A stretch of DNA of 24,372 bases from CAYPEL01 sp964409635 (lineage in GTDB: Bacteria > Pseudomonadota > Gammaproteobacteria > DSM-19610), in NCBI GenBank assembly GCA_964409635.1, contig CAYPEL010000024.1:1-24372 (forward strand). Direction: 5' to 3'. Within the stretch, counting starts at the first letter, position 1, and every line of letters begins with the position of its first letter. The position numbers were made by a program, and so were the translations under genes. This document shows positions 1 to 6,558 of the stretch, one piece after another. A model generated the notes under the pieces. That model was not told where the DNA came from and made no database searches. It saw nothing but the letters and a program-made list of their open reading frames with translations.

Positions 1-683
1 GTACTGGCTCCCTGTCCGCCGCGCAGTCCGAAAGCACGGGTGACGTTACCGGTTTGCCAGTGGTTCCTGCCGGCAGTACTAAAGCTGATGGGTATATCTG
101 GATTCGTGTTGGCCTGGATCAGCAGATCGGCCATTCTGCCTCCCCAGCCAGGGTGTAGCTGCCTGGCCCCGGATGGCTGTTGCGTCTGCCAGGTTTCTTG
201 TTGATGGCTGTGCGAAAACAACAGGGGTGGTATATCAAGCCCGGTTCTGCTGCCTTCGATGTAGTCAAAATAATTATCGCGGGTGGTCGGCTGGTTCAGG
301 TTACCAATATTAGCAGCGACAGCAAGTGTGCCTTCGTTGTAAAGTTTACGAAGATCGGGTAGGGCGGGATGAAACCCGTACGTATTACTGTTGACTGGCA
401 ACAGCGTATTTCGGTCTAGTGCTAAATTTTGTCGTGCTGTCGCATATTTCTGATACTCTGCATTCTTATAAGGTATCAGTGTATTCAGCGCGTCATTACC
501 ACCAGAAAGGAATACACACACCAGGCTCCTGGGTTCAGTCAGATTTGTATAGTCGCCAGGAGCGGCTAGTGCGGATTGAATAAGCTGCAGTTCGTTACGG
601 CTTGCAAGCAGTACTGTTCCAGCTGTACCCAATGCCAGTTTTTTCAGGAAATGTCTTCTGTCTTTGCTGATTTCATTACACAT
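1..683 (-). CDS. DUF1501 family Tat-exported protein (C-terminus beyond window)
   Basis: The frame is open from ATG 683 to the window edge (about 227 codons), so only the N-terminal part is seen. The N-terminus carries a twin-arginine type signal (RRHFLKKLALG, followed by a small hydrophobic stretch), implying folded export to the periplasm or beyond. Family signatures of DUF1501 (a sulfatase-like fold of unknown activity) are visible: LVCVFLSGGNDALNTLIP near residue 50, then PPLLFSHSHQQETWQT, LHPGWGGRMADLL and AGRNHWQTGN. The start is fixed by a perfect AAGGAGG 8 nt upstream, which overlaps the stop codon of the preceding DUF1800 gene, so the two are co-transcribed and probably translationally coupled. 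DUF1800/DUF1501 pairs are a well-known recurrent arrangement in bacteria; the biochemical role of either is not established. Confidence in family is high; function is unknown. Confidence 0.9.
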   Translation of the reverse strand, partial: MCNEISKDRRHFLKKLALGTAGTVLLASRNELQLIQSALAAPGDYTNLTEPRSLVCVFLSGGNDALNTLIPYKNAEYQKYATARQNLALDRNTLLPVNSNTYGFHPALPDLRKLYNEGTLAVAANIGNLNQPTTRDNYFDYIEGSRTGLDIPPLLFSHSHQQETWQTQQPSGARQLHPGWGGRMADLLIQANTNPDIPISFSTAGRNHWQTGNVTRAFGLRGGQGAS

Positions 684-691
684 TGATACAG

Positions 692-698
692 CCTCCTT
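692..698 (-). promoter_or_regulatory. Ribosome binding site of DUF1501 gene, overlapping upstream stop codon
   Basis: On the minus strand the sequence reads TAAGGAGG, so the TAA stop of the DUF1800 gene (699-697) is embedded in a near-consensus Shine-Dalgarno, 8 nt before the ATG at 683. This arrangement favours ribosome hand-over between the two genes. Confidence 0.8.
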
Positions 699-2769
699 AT
701 TTCTGAATCAGATATTCGGGGGAATTCACAAGCAGGGAGACCGCATCTTTTACTTTGGCTGTACGTCCCTCTGCCCCATCAGGAAAACTTTTATCCTTGA
801 GGTGGTCTCGAATAATGGTTCTCAAAGCAGCCGGCATGCCACCACCCATTAGCAGAATATTCAAATGATCCAGCAAGTCATCAGGATTCGCTGCCAGGCT
901 TATTTCCCGCTGAAAGTTGAGATAAGTCCGATTTTTATCGCCTGGTTGTATGTTCTGAATATGCGTATTGATGATATTAGTAGCCGCCATCAGTGTAGTT
1001 TCCGTCGCTATCTGGAATTCAGGAGCGGTTAGCCCTGCATTGCGTACAGCGCCGGGCGGAGAGTATCCGGGTTGAAAAAAATTGAAAACAGACGGCGAGC
1101 GCAACACATTCTGTGCAAGTTCCCGGTCGATACGACGTAGACCGCCACTTACCGGTGAGCTGTAGACAGCGACTCCAAGCGGTATATACAGACCACAGCC
1201 ATCAATGGGCGCTGCATCGAAGGCTCGCCAAAGATGTGTAATACGAAGTAACGGCTCCCTAAGCTTACCGAAGTTGGCAATACTTACATGTCCATTGCGT
1301 GCCTCGGGGTCGAGTAAAATCGCCTTGATGACTGCGCGCATGTCGCCGCGTACGCCCTGCCCATTGTCATTGAATGCACTTGCGACACGCGATACGTATG
1401 CTGGTGTCGGATTGCTGGTCACCAGGCGCTGGATCAGTTGTTTTCCAATAAAGGGGCCCACATTGGGGTGGCCGAATACATTATCCAGGGCCGCCTCAAG
1501 ATCCTGGCGGGCTGCCTGACCGGCGGCCAATACTATACCGTTTAGCAGGTGTTTTTCGTTTGTATCATGATGCTCCTCGTGGGCTTGCATCGATAGGGTT
1601 TTATCGGTCTTTTGATGCGATTGCCCCCAGTCTGCATTGGCATAATTCCAGCCTGTAAACACGCGTGCGAATTCTTCAATCCCGGTCTGGCTATAAGCCG
1701 GAACAGGTTCGCCAGCAGTATTCGTTTTCAGGGTTCCGTCATGCTTCAGTTCGTGTACACCAATGCTGAAAAGCTGCAGGAATTCGCGCGCAAAGTTTTC
1801 ATCTGGACGGATATTACGGTCGGGATTTTCTTTATCGTTTTGGGCATGGCTCAGGAAGGTTCCCATTACCGGGTGCAGGGTGATGGCTTCGAGCAGTTGC
1901 CGGTAATTGCCGAAGGCGTGCCGGGTCAGGGTGTCATAGTAATCTGCCATCCCGAATGCTGAAGCTGACAAAGCGGCTAGCGAATCCGAGACGACCAGTA
2001 TCTCGCTTAATGCAAAGGCGACCCGCTGGCGGAGCTGGTCTTTCCCTTCAATGACATTATTCCACCAGATATGACGGTATAGGTCGCGATGCGTATCGAA
2101 AAGGCCTTTTTCGTCCCCGTTCAAAACTTCCGCGAGACTATTCGGACAAACCAGTTCGGATAGCATTTTCACACAGTCCGCATGAAAGGCCTGATAAAGT
2201 GATTTGGATCCCGGTAGCAACAGACTGCTAGCAGTAGCGAACTGTGCTTCGATCCAGGCATCATAATCCCCCATGACTGCCAACTGATCGATAGCCTCGG
2301 TTGTCGGGCCAAAGGTCGCCTGGGTTAGAAAACGTGCGGCTTCCTGCTCTGATAGACTGGTGCCACTGCCTGCCGGGCCAGGCGGTTTACCAAACAGCGA
2401 TTTGAAAGTCCCCAGGTCGGCAAAATTAACAAAACCATTGCCATCGAAATCGGCATCGGCGTTTGTTGTTCCAAAGGCGGATTTAAACAGGATCAGGTCG
2501 GTAAAATTAACAAACCCACTGTTGTCTAGATCGCCATCACAGGCGTTGCCAAAACCATCGTTATTGCTGTCGCGCTGATCGTTATTCTCTATTTCAAGGC
2601 AATTGTCCCTGGTATCCTCGGTGCCATCGGCATCACTATCCATCGCTGACGACCGGATGGGGGTAAGCAACNNNNNNNNNNNNNNNNNNNGTACAGTAAT
2701 ATAATCGGGAATTCTGTGCGAGCGAAATACTGCAGGGGAATTTGTGCAATACACAGCACTAAAGTACAT
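697..2769 (-). CDS. DUF1800 family protein with TSP3/dockerin-like calcium loops (contains assembly gap)
   Basis: The C-terminal ~560 residues are a DUF1800 protein: ARFLTQATFGPT, then ENFAREFLQLFSIGVHEL, FARVFTGWNY and LVNSPEYLIQ near the end. N-terminal to this is an acidic calcium-binding module: a thrombospondin type 3-like stretch (DSDADGTEDTRDNC, DSNNDGFGNACD) followed by two dockerin-type EF-loops (DLDNSGFVNFTD and DFDGNGFVNFAD), each followed by an LxxFKSxFG segment. A linker KPPGPAGSG precedes the catalytic-type domain. The first 26 residues lie beyond a 19-N gap; the join across it, and so the frame, is not established. ATG 2769 does have a good AAGGAG 6 nt upstream, but the visible N-terminus is not signal-peptide-like, although the partner gene is exported. 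First gene of a pair with DUF1501. The module architecture is clear; molecular function is unknown. Confidence 0.85.
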   Translation of the reverse strand: MYFSAVYCTNSPAVFRSHRIPDYITVXXXXXXXLLTPIRSSAMDSDADGTEDTRDNCLEIENNDQRDSNNDGFGNACDGDLDNSGFVNFTDLILFKSAFGTTNADADFDGNGFVNFADLGTFKSLFGKPPGPAGSGTSLSEQEAARFLTQATFGPTTEAIDQLAVMGDYDAWIEAQFATASSLLLPGSKSLYQAFHADCVKMLSELVCPNSLAEVLNGDEKGLFDTHRDLYRHIWWNNVIEGKDQLRQRVAFALSEILVVSDSLAALSASAFGMADYYDTLTRHAFGNYRQLLEAITLHPVMGTFLSHAQNDKENPDRNIRPDENFAREFLQLFSIGVHELKHDGTLKTNTAGEPVPAYSQTGIEEFARVFTGWNYANADWGQSHQKTDKTLSMQAHEEHHDTNEKHLLNGIVLAAGQAARQDLEAALDNVFGHPNVGPFIGKQLIQRLVTSNPTPAYVSRVASAFNDNGQGVRGDMRAVIKAILLDPEARNGHVSIANFGKLREPLLRITHLWRAFDAAPIDGCGLYIPLGVAVYSSPVSGGLRRIDRELAQNVLRSPSVFNFFQPGYSPPGAVRNAGLTAPEFQIATETTLMAATNIINTHIQNIQPGDKNRTYLNFQREISLAANPDDLLDHLNILLMGGGMPAALRTIIRDHLKDKSFPDGAEGRTAKVKDAVSLLVNSPEYLIQK
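2672..2690. other. Assembly gap of 19 N inside the DUF1800 gene
   Basis: Nineteen consecutive undetermined bases. The true length is unknown; the reading frame continues across only because 19 was used. It falls just upstream of low-complexity calcium-loop repeats, a part of the gene that has a near-duplicate at about 3180-3445, which is a plausible cause of the assembly break. Confidence 0.95.
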
Positions 2770-3045
2770 GTAAGACTCCTTATCGTTTTGGATTATCCGC
2801 TAATAATCAACCTCGGAAACTGGGTCAATATATCTTTAGCTTATATCGCCAGGAGTAATGCAAACACCCAGTTCGCAGAAACTCCAGTTATACTAGATGA
2901 GAATCTAAGTTTTGGGAATCACTAAAGCTAAAAGCGTGCCATCTTCATATGATTATAATTTTACAGTCAAATACGGCAAATATCTGATTAAATTATAATT
3001 TAATGACAAACAATTGTCGTTATTAACAGACAGGGATCATCCCGG
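2770..3045. other. AT-rich intergenic region with palindrome and hairpin
   Basis: No convincing gene is seen. The region contains a perfect 18-bp palindrome (ATTAAATTATAATTTAAT, 2987-3004) directly followed by a hairpin with 5-bp arms GACAA/TTGTC and a 4-nt loop (3005-3018). It lies between the decayed gene (3046-3447) and the DUF1800 start, both on the minus strand, so it would carry the DUF1800 promoter or an operator. No clear sigma-70 hexamers were identified. Confidence 0.5.
2987..3018. repeat. 18-bp perfect AT palindrome plus adjacent 5-bp-arm hairpin
   Basis: ATTAAATTATAATTTAAT (2987-3004) equals its own reverse complement; GACAA-ACAA-TTGTC follows immediately (3005-3018). It is placed about 220 bp upstream of the DUF1800 start codon and just downstream of the decayed dockerin gene. 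It could be an operator, or a terminator-like element for the decayed gene; nothing in the sequence decides between these. Confidence 0.5.
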
Positions 3046-3447
3046 TTAGTGGCATGAAGCAATAGGTATAGCGAATCTATTGTCTCCATATTGCGACAGC
3101 GAATGGTGCTCAGCAACAATGCCGTTATTTTTCATTTCCCAGGTATCGCTCAGGTCAACGGATAGATCGTACGGCTTCGGTTTGCGTTAAACTGCCGCCA
3201 CTGCAGGCCGGCCACGGCGGTTTACCGAACAATGCCTTGAATACACCCAGATCAGTAAAATCCACAAAGCCATTATCATCGAAATCAGCGTTGGGATCGT
3301 TTGTCCCAAAGACTGATTTAAAGCGTCCGAGGTCAGCGTCACAGAGGTTGCTTAAGCCATCTGCATTACTGTCAAGTTGGTCGGTATTTATGATTTCTAT
3401 GCTATTTCCTGTACATCATCGACATCAGTTTCCAAGGCTGACACTGT
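3046..3447 (-). pseudogene. Decayed dockerin-module gene, paralogous to N-terminus of the DUF1800 protein
   Basis: Minus-strand translation shows ALETDVDD, then after a frame change SIEIINTDQLDSNADG, LSNLCDADLGRFKSVFG, NDPNADFDDNGFVDFTDLGVFKALFGKPPWPACSGGSLTQ. This parallels, in order, the TSP3/dockerin module of the DUF1800 protein, including the KPPxPAxSG linker. Damage: a frameshift near 3405-3415; loss of about 11 residues containing the first EF-loop (junction near 3331, CDADLGRFKS versus CDGDLDNSG...LILFKS); and a TGA near 3165, after which coding-like sequence continues in another frame (SVDLSDTWEMKNNGIVAEHH) to TAA at 3046. That last segment does not resemble DUF1800, so the remnant probably derives from a different dockerin-bearing protein rather than a simple tandem copy. 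No intact start is visible. Expression is not expected. Confidence 0.75.
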
Positions 3448-3638
3448 TTAAGAAAAAGAAAATAGCACGCAAACGCGTAATAGATAAAATCGAGTAGGCA
3501 GCACTCGCAATCTGAACAAGCGCCTTACTGGCAGCAGAATATGGAACATCTGGTCAATATGCATGGCATGCCCCCTTAACCACTGGAAGCATGAATATCC
3601 GCTGGCTGTAAAAGCTGACGGGCATCAAGCCATCATCT

Positions 3639-4199
3639 TCAGGATTTGCGGCGCGATACCCCGGTTAGAAACGCCAGCGCGGAAAACAGTAACCAGCCTG
3701 ATGCGGGTATGGGAATGGCCTGAACCTGTACGGATGTACTCGTATAAGTCACTCCGCCTGGTATCTCAAAGCCGCTATAGAGAACACTGTCACTTAGGCT
3801 GATTTGCGTGTTACCTATGCCATTTGCGCTCAAGGTGAGAATGCCTACATCAAAGGCGGCCCCTGTAAATGTGTTGGAAGTAGAAGCGAAACCGATTGAC
3901 AGAAAACCCGGTGACTGAAGATCGATAATATCAAAGCCGGTATCTCTGGTGGTAAAGCCTGGATCAAACTGAACATCCCCAAACCCGACCACATTAGGAT
4001 CAAACTGGAAATCGACCGCGCCACCGTCAGTTTCATCGGTTCCAAAATCGGCAACAAGATTGAACTGGATGTCAGTACCTGGGGTGACGGTGGTTGCGGT
4101 TAGCGGTATAAGGGTGACTGTCGCAGCAGTTGAGATACCAGTAAGGAGGAATAAGAAACTGAAAACCATTGTATTCACTATTTTTGTCATATGTAGCAT
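3639..4199 (-). CDS. Cohesin-like secreted protein with PEP-CTERM-type sorting signal
   Basis: 186 residues. Residues 1-26 are a Sec signal peptide (hydrophobic core MVFSFLFLLTG, small residues STAA). The middle is an all-beta domain resembling cohesins: an opening VTPGTDIQFNLVADFG, AVDFQFDPNVVGFGDV, and a late GILTLSANGIGNTQISLSDSVL. The end, IPIPASGWLLFSALAFLTG followed by RRKS, is the PEP-CTERM variant usual in gammaproteobacteria (short motif, one membrane span, basic tail), normally cut by an exosortase; none is encoded here. The start at 4199 is preferred over ATG 4190 because GGAG lies 8 nt upstream. Its neighbours encode dockerin-like modules, which makes a cohesin-dockerin contact conceivable, but this is inference. 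Upstream are operator-like repeats at 4241-4322. The sorting signal is confident; the cohesin assignment is moderate. Confidence 0.8.
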   Translation of the reverse strand: MLHMTKIVNTMVFSFLFLLTGISTAATVTLIPLTATTVTPGTDIQFNLVADFGTDETDGGAVDFQFDPNVVGFGDVQFDPGFTTRDTGFDIIDLQSPGFLSIGFASTSNTFTGAAFDVGILTLSANGIGNTQISLSDSVLYSGFEIPGGVTYTSTSVQVQAIPIPASGWLLFSALAFLTGVSRRKS

Positions 4200-4232
4200 T
4201 TACATATCTCCGTGTTTTACTTTTTACTGTTA

Positions 4233-4238
4233 ATTATC
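4233..4238 (-). promoter_or_regulatory. Possible -10 element for the cohesin-like gene
   Basis: On the minus strand GATAAT occurs about 34 nt before the start codon, directly abutting the first operator-like palindrome. No good -35 hexamer stands at 16-18 bp, consistent with an activator-dependent promoter. This is a by-eye call. Confidence 0.3.
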
Positions 4239-4240
4239 TT

Positions 4241-4322
4241 GCGTAAGTGAGTACGTATTACGCCCTAAGTATTTCTACTTAACTTAACCTGTTCTGCAGT
4301 GTCTGTAAGTACATTTACTTAC
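4241..4322. promoter_or_regulatory. Cluster of three operator-like inverted repeats (TAAGT-N6-ACTTA family)
   Basis: Three inverted repeats stand in the 5' region of the cohesin-like gene. First, GCGTAA-N11-TTACGC (4241-4263), which contains a TAAGT half-site. Second, TAAGT-N6-ACTTA (4266-4281). Third, GTAAGT-N6-ACTTAC (4305-4322). The second and third share the same core and spacing and have centres 40 bp apart, close to four helical turns. This is the layout expected for a dimeric regulator binding cooperatively. The mini-LuxR regulator encoded at 5028 is the nearest candidate, but no direct link is shown. Confidence 0.55.
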
Positions 4323-4797
4323 TTATGGAATATCAAAATGCATACACCGACAAGTATTAAATAGTACATGCATTAGTGCAAGTCAAGGCTTGGCATTTGA
4401 TCCTTATTTCAGAAACTGAAAAACTAATTCTAAGTAATTATTGTTACAACGTGTTACCTAAAAATTGAAATGTCAGAGTTGCGAATCTCTGATTATTGTC
4501 TATCATTGTGCCTATAAATTATGTGTGCTGTTGCATATTTTTAAATATTTAAGGAACTCTGACTTATTCGTGAATGTCTACAGGAGCCATTATTAACGCG
4601 ATGGGCGGTAGAGCTGTCGTGGTTACAACCGCTCCAACGGTTTTTTACACCCTTCGCAAGAACAAGACACATGTATACATCAACAGCCGCTTAAGATTGA
4701 CATGGGTTTTTGTTACACGTAGTGTGACTGGCATTGTTTAAAGGCATATAGATAAAGCTAGGGAAATGAGTTTGGTTTGCAGCCTGCTCCAATACTT
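4323..4797. other. Intergenic region, no convincing gene; weak 55-codon frame
   Basis: Largely AT-rich. A plus-strand frame from ATG 4574 to TAA 4741 (55 codons) has no close ribosome site for its first ATG; an internal ATG at 4601 has AGGAG 12 nt away. Its translation resembles nothing recognised, so it is not called a gene. At about 4549-4578 there is a sequence (TAAGGAACTCTGAC...) similar to and in the same direction as the left end of the element beginning at 4798, so this stretch may hold part of a second, degraded copy of that element. A short hairpin CAGAG/CTCTG lies near 4475-4492. Confidence 0.45.
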
Positions 4798-4960
4798 AGG
4801 GAACCTCTGATCATTTCATGAACCTGCATTTTACTCTCAGGATGTCCAAGCTCTGCGTTGTGAGTCTTCGCATAAGCTTGCTATTTCGCTCATTTCAGTG
4901 TCTTGAATCTAACTATCCTGTGCATAAGCTGCTTCGTTCAGGGTTTATCAGAAATTCTCT
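4798..4960. mobile_element. Probable MITE-like element, 163 bp, imperfect 14-bp terminal inverted repeats
   Basis: The left end AGGGAACCTCTGAT (4798-4811) and the right end ATCAGAAATTCTCT (4947-4960) are inverted repeats matching at 11 of 14 positions. The interior has no open frame of note but repeats a GCATAAGCT(T)GC motif twice (near 4870 and 4921). No clear target-site duplication was found. A partial left-end-like sequence occurs at about 4549, and AGGGAACC occurs again on the minus strand near 23680. The right end stops only 5 bp before the ribosome site of the luxR leader frame, so the element forms the 5' region of that transcript. Confidence 0.45.
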
Positions 4961-4980
4961 CGCTTAAAGGAAAGGTAAAT

Positions 4981-5031
4981 ATGAGAAAGCATCCTAATAT
5001 TCTGGACGACTCAGTAGTAGTGCATGCATGA
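4981..5031 (+). CDS. Putative 16-residue leader peptide or truncated 5' part of luxR-type gene
   Basis: ATG 4981 has a strong purine-rich ribosome site (AAAGGAAAGG ending 5 nt upstream). The frame reads 16 codons (MRKHPNILDDSVVVHA) and ends in TGA that overlaps the ATG of the LuxR-type gene in a 4-nt ATGA. The LuxR-type start itself has no ribosome site of its own, so its translation probably depends on ribosomes finishing this leader. Alternatively the two frames are one gene split by a frameshift just before the HTH-coding part. Too short to classify. Confidence 0.45.
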   Translation: MRKHPNILDDSVVVHA

Positions 5032-5288
5032 AAGATTCGGATTTTGATCAGTTGCAACGGGTTGCTCAACTAACAGCGCGTGAGCAGGATTGCTTGTGCC
5101 GGGCAGCAGAAGGGAAAGCAATTCCAGAAATTGCACTGTCTCTGAATATATCTGAAAACACGGTCAAATATCATTTTAAGAACATATTGAAAAAACTGGG
5201 TGCAAAGAACAAGGTGCACGCTACAGCATTAGCCATGTCGAAAGGTTATATCGAACCTGTTCTTAATTACCGGGGAAGTTGGGATTAG
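5028..5288 (+). CDS. Mini LuxR/GerE-type HTH transcriptional regulator
   Basis: An 86-residue protein that is almost entirely a LuxR C-terminal HTH: LTAREQDCLCRAAEGKAIPEI (residues ~15-35) and then the recognition region LNISENTVKYHFKNILKKLG and an end helix HATALAMSKGY. The usual N-terminal receiver or ligand-binding domain is absent, so it has no visible input domain; it resembles stand-alone GerE-type regulators. Its start overlaps the stop of a 16-codon upstream frame (ATGA), indicating coupled translation. It lies 124 bp upstream of, and on the same strand as, the PEP-CTERM metalloprotease, and faces away from the cohesin-like gene that carries TAAGT-N6-ACTTA palindromes. Regulating these secreted proteins is a reasonable inference. 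Alternatively it is the remnant of a larger LuxR protein. Confidence 0.85.
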   Translation: MKDSDFDQLQRVAQLTAREQDCLCRAAEGKAIPEIALSLNISENTVKYHFKNILKKLGAKNKVHATALAMSKGYIEPVLNYRGSWD

Positions 5289-5412
5289 CCAATGGAAACT
5301 TCCGAGTTGATGATCGCATCTGAAAACTACCCGCTTAGGTAGGTTAATTCATACGCAGTAGCTGGTAGGCTGAAGCTGTGCTTAATTGTTTAATCTAAAT
5401 AAGGATATTCAA

Positions 5413-6342
5413 ATGAGATCTAAACTACCCACGTTAATAGCAGCAAGCCTTCTGTTTTCCGTTACCCAGACAAATGCGATCAATATTACGTTTGATTATT
5501 CGTTTGATAGCAATGGATTCTTCGACGACCCGGCACGCCGGAATGTTTTGGAATCTGCGGGAAACTTTTTAGGTTCCAGACTGAATGACACGCTGGATCC
5601 AATTTCGAATGTTACCAATGTAACATTTACAAACCCTAGCACAAACGTTGCAGGTGCGCTTCCAACTCTATCGGTAGCGCAGGATTCTATAAAAATCTTT
5701 GTCGGTGGTAGAGATTTGGGTGTGAATACTACTGGTGGTGATATCTCTGGCGTTGGTACACCCAGCTTTTTCCCGTTTAATATCACTGGAGCAAGTGCAC
5801 ATAGAGGGGAAACAGGCGCTTTAACCAATCCACCTACTGACTTCGGCCCATGGGGTGGCAGAATTGCCTTTGATATAGATACCCAGTGGTATGTTGACCC
5901 TGATACTACGACGCTCGAAAGTTTTGTGGGGCAGGATTTTTTCTCGGTAGCATTACATGAAATCGGACATGTACTGGGACTTGGCACAGGACCATCCTGG
6001 GATGCAAATGTAGCTCAAATACCTGGAGGTGGTAATATATTTCTTGGGGCGGCGACATTTAATGTCAGCGGTATGACTGATAATTTGGACGAGGATGGAA
6101 TACATTTTGCACAAGGAACGAGTGGCTTTGGCGGTGGATTGCCGGGCCAATCAGATGCCCTTATGGTTCCGTTCATAGGTTCTGGAATGCGTAGGTTACC
6201 TACAAATCTAGACTACGCTGCCCTCAGCGATATAGGTTGGGAAGTAACTGCGGTGCCTATCCCGCCAGCATTATTCTTATTTCTATCCGGGTTAACGGGT
6301 TTTGCGAGCATCGCGATAAAAAAAAGACGTAAGTTATTTTAA
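5413..6342 (+). CDS. Secreted zinc metalloprotease-like protein with PEP-CTERM-type sorting signal
   Basis: 309 residues from ATG 5413, chosen because AAGGA stands 7 nt upstream and a signal peptide (MRSKLPTLIAASLLFSVTQTNA) starts there; an in-frame TTG 27 nt earlier has no support. The mature protein begins with FDYSFDSNGFFDD, continues with IFVGGRDLG and TDFGPWGGRIAFD, and has the zincin motif HEIGH at 182-186 followed by VLGLGT, so the third histidine of HExxHxxGxxH is missing. His231 (DEDGIHF) may supply the ligand, as appears usual in this PEP-CTERM metalloprotease type. A Met-turn-like stretch, DALMVPF...NLDYAALSDIGW, follows. The C-terminus (residues 281-309: VPIPPALFLFLSGLTGF, then KKRRK) is a PEP-CTERM-like sorting signal. 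The substrate is unknown. It follows the mini-LuxR gene and is followed by hairpins. Confidence 0.85.
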   Translation: MRSKLPTLIAASLLFSVTQTNAINITFDYSFDSNGFFDDPARRNVLESAGNFLGSRLNDTLDPISNVTNVTFTNPSTNVAGALPTLSVAQDSIKIFVGGRDLGVNTTGGDISGVGTPSFFPFNITGASAHRGETGALTNPPTDFGPWGGRIAFDIDTQWYVDPDTTTLESFVGQDFFSVALHEIGHVLGLGTGPSWDANVAQIPGGGNIFLGAATFNVSGMTDNLDEDGIHFAQGTSGFGGGLPGQSDALMVPFIGSGMRRLPTNLDYAALSDIGWEVTAVPIPPALFLFLSGLTGFASIAIKKRRKLF

Positions 6343-6364
6343 TCTCTGTGGGTTCAATTCCCCG

Positions 6365-6374
6365 CCGCTTGCGG
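6365..6374. repeat. Short hairpin CCGC-TT-GCGG downstream of metalloprotease
   Basis: A perfect 4-bp inverted repeat in the 3' region of the metalloprotease, preceding a second stronger hairpin by about 26 bp. The surrounding text (GGTTCAATTCCCC) looks like a tRNA T-arm but has no tRNA around it. The pair of hairpins resembles dispersed REP-type intergenic repeats. Confidence 0.4.
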
Positions 6375-6399
6375 TGTTTAGATTATAAAGATCGGTTTA

Positions 6400-6430
6400 T
6401 ACCCCGTCAGCTTGCTGCGGGGTAGTTTAT
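6400..6430 (+). terminator. Rho-independent-like terminator after metalloprotease
   Basis: TACCCCG (6400-6406) pairs with CGGGGTA (6418-6424); an inner CAG/CTG can also pair around a CTTG loop. A T-rich tract (GTTTATTT) follows on the plus strand. It would end the luxR-metalloprotease transcript. It may at the same time be a dispersed repeat. Confidence 0.6.
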
Positions 6431-6558
6431 TTCCAAGTGGGTTATTCCCTATAGCTTGTTCCGATATAAATTTGCTGAATAAATCCGCTTCTAGCAGTAC
6501 TTGCCTTCTAACATGATAAAGTGCGCTAATAAATCATGTCTAACTTGGGCGTCAGTTT

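Noticed and set aside
4574..4741. 55-codon plus-strand frame in the luxR upstream region
   Set aside because: There is no ribosome site at a proper distance and no recognisable sequence; it lies in a region with partial mobile-element ends.
6352..6376. tRNA T-arm-like sequence GGTTCAATTCCCC
   Set aside because: There is no acceptor stem, anticodon arm or D-arm at the right spacing; it is better explained as part of a hairpin repeat.
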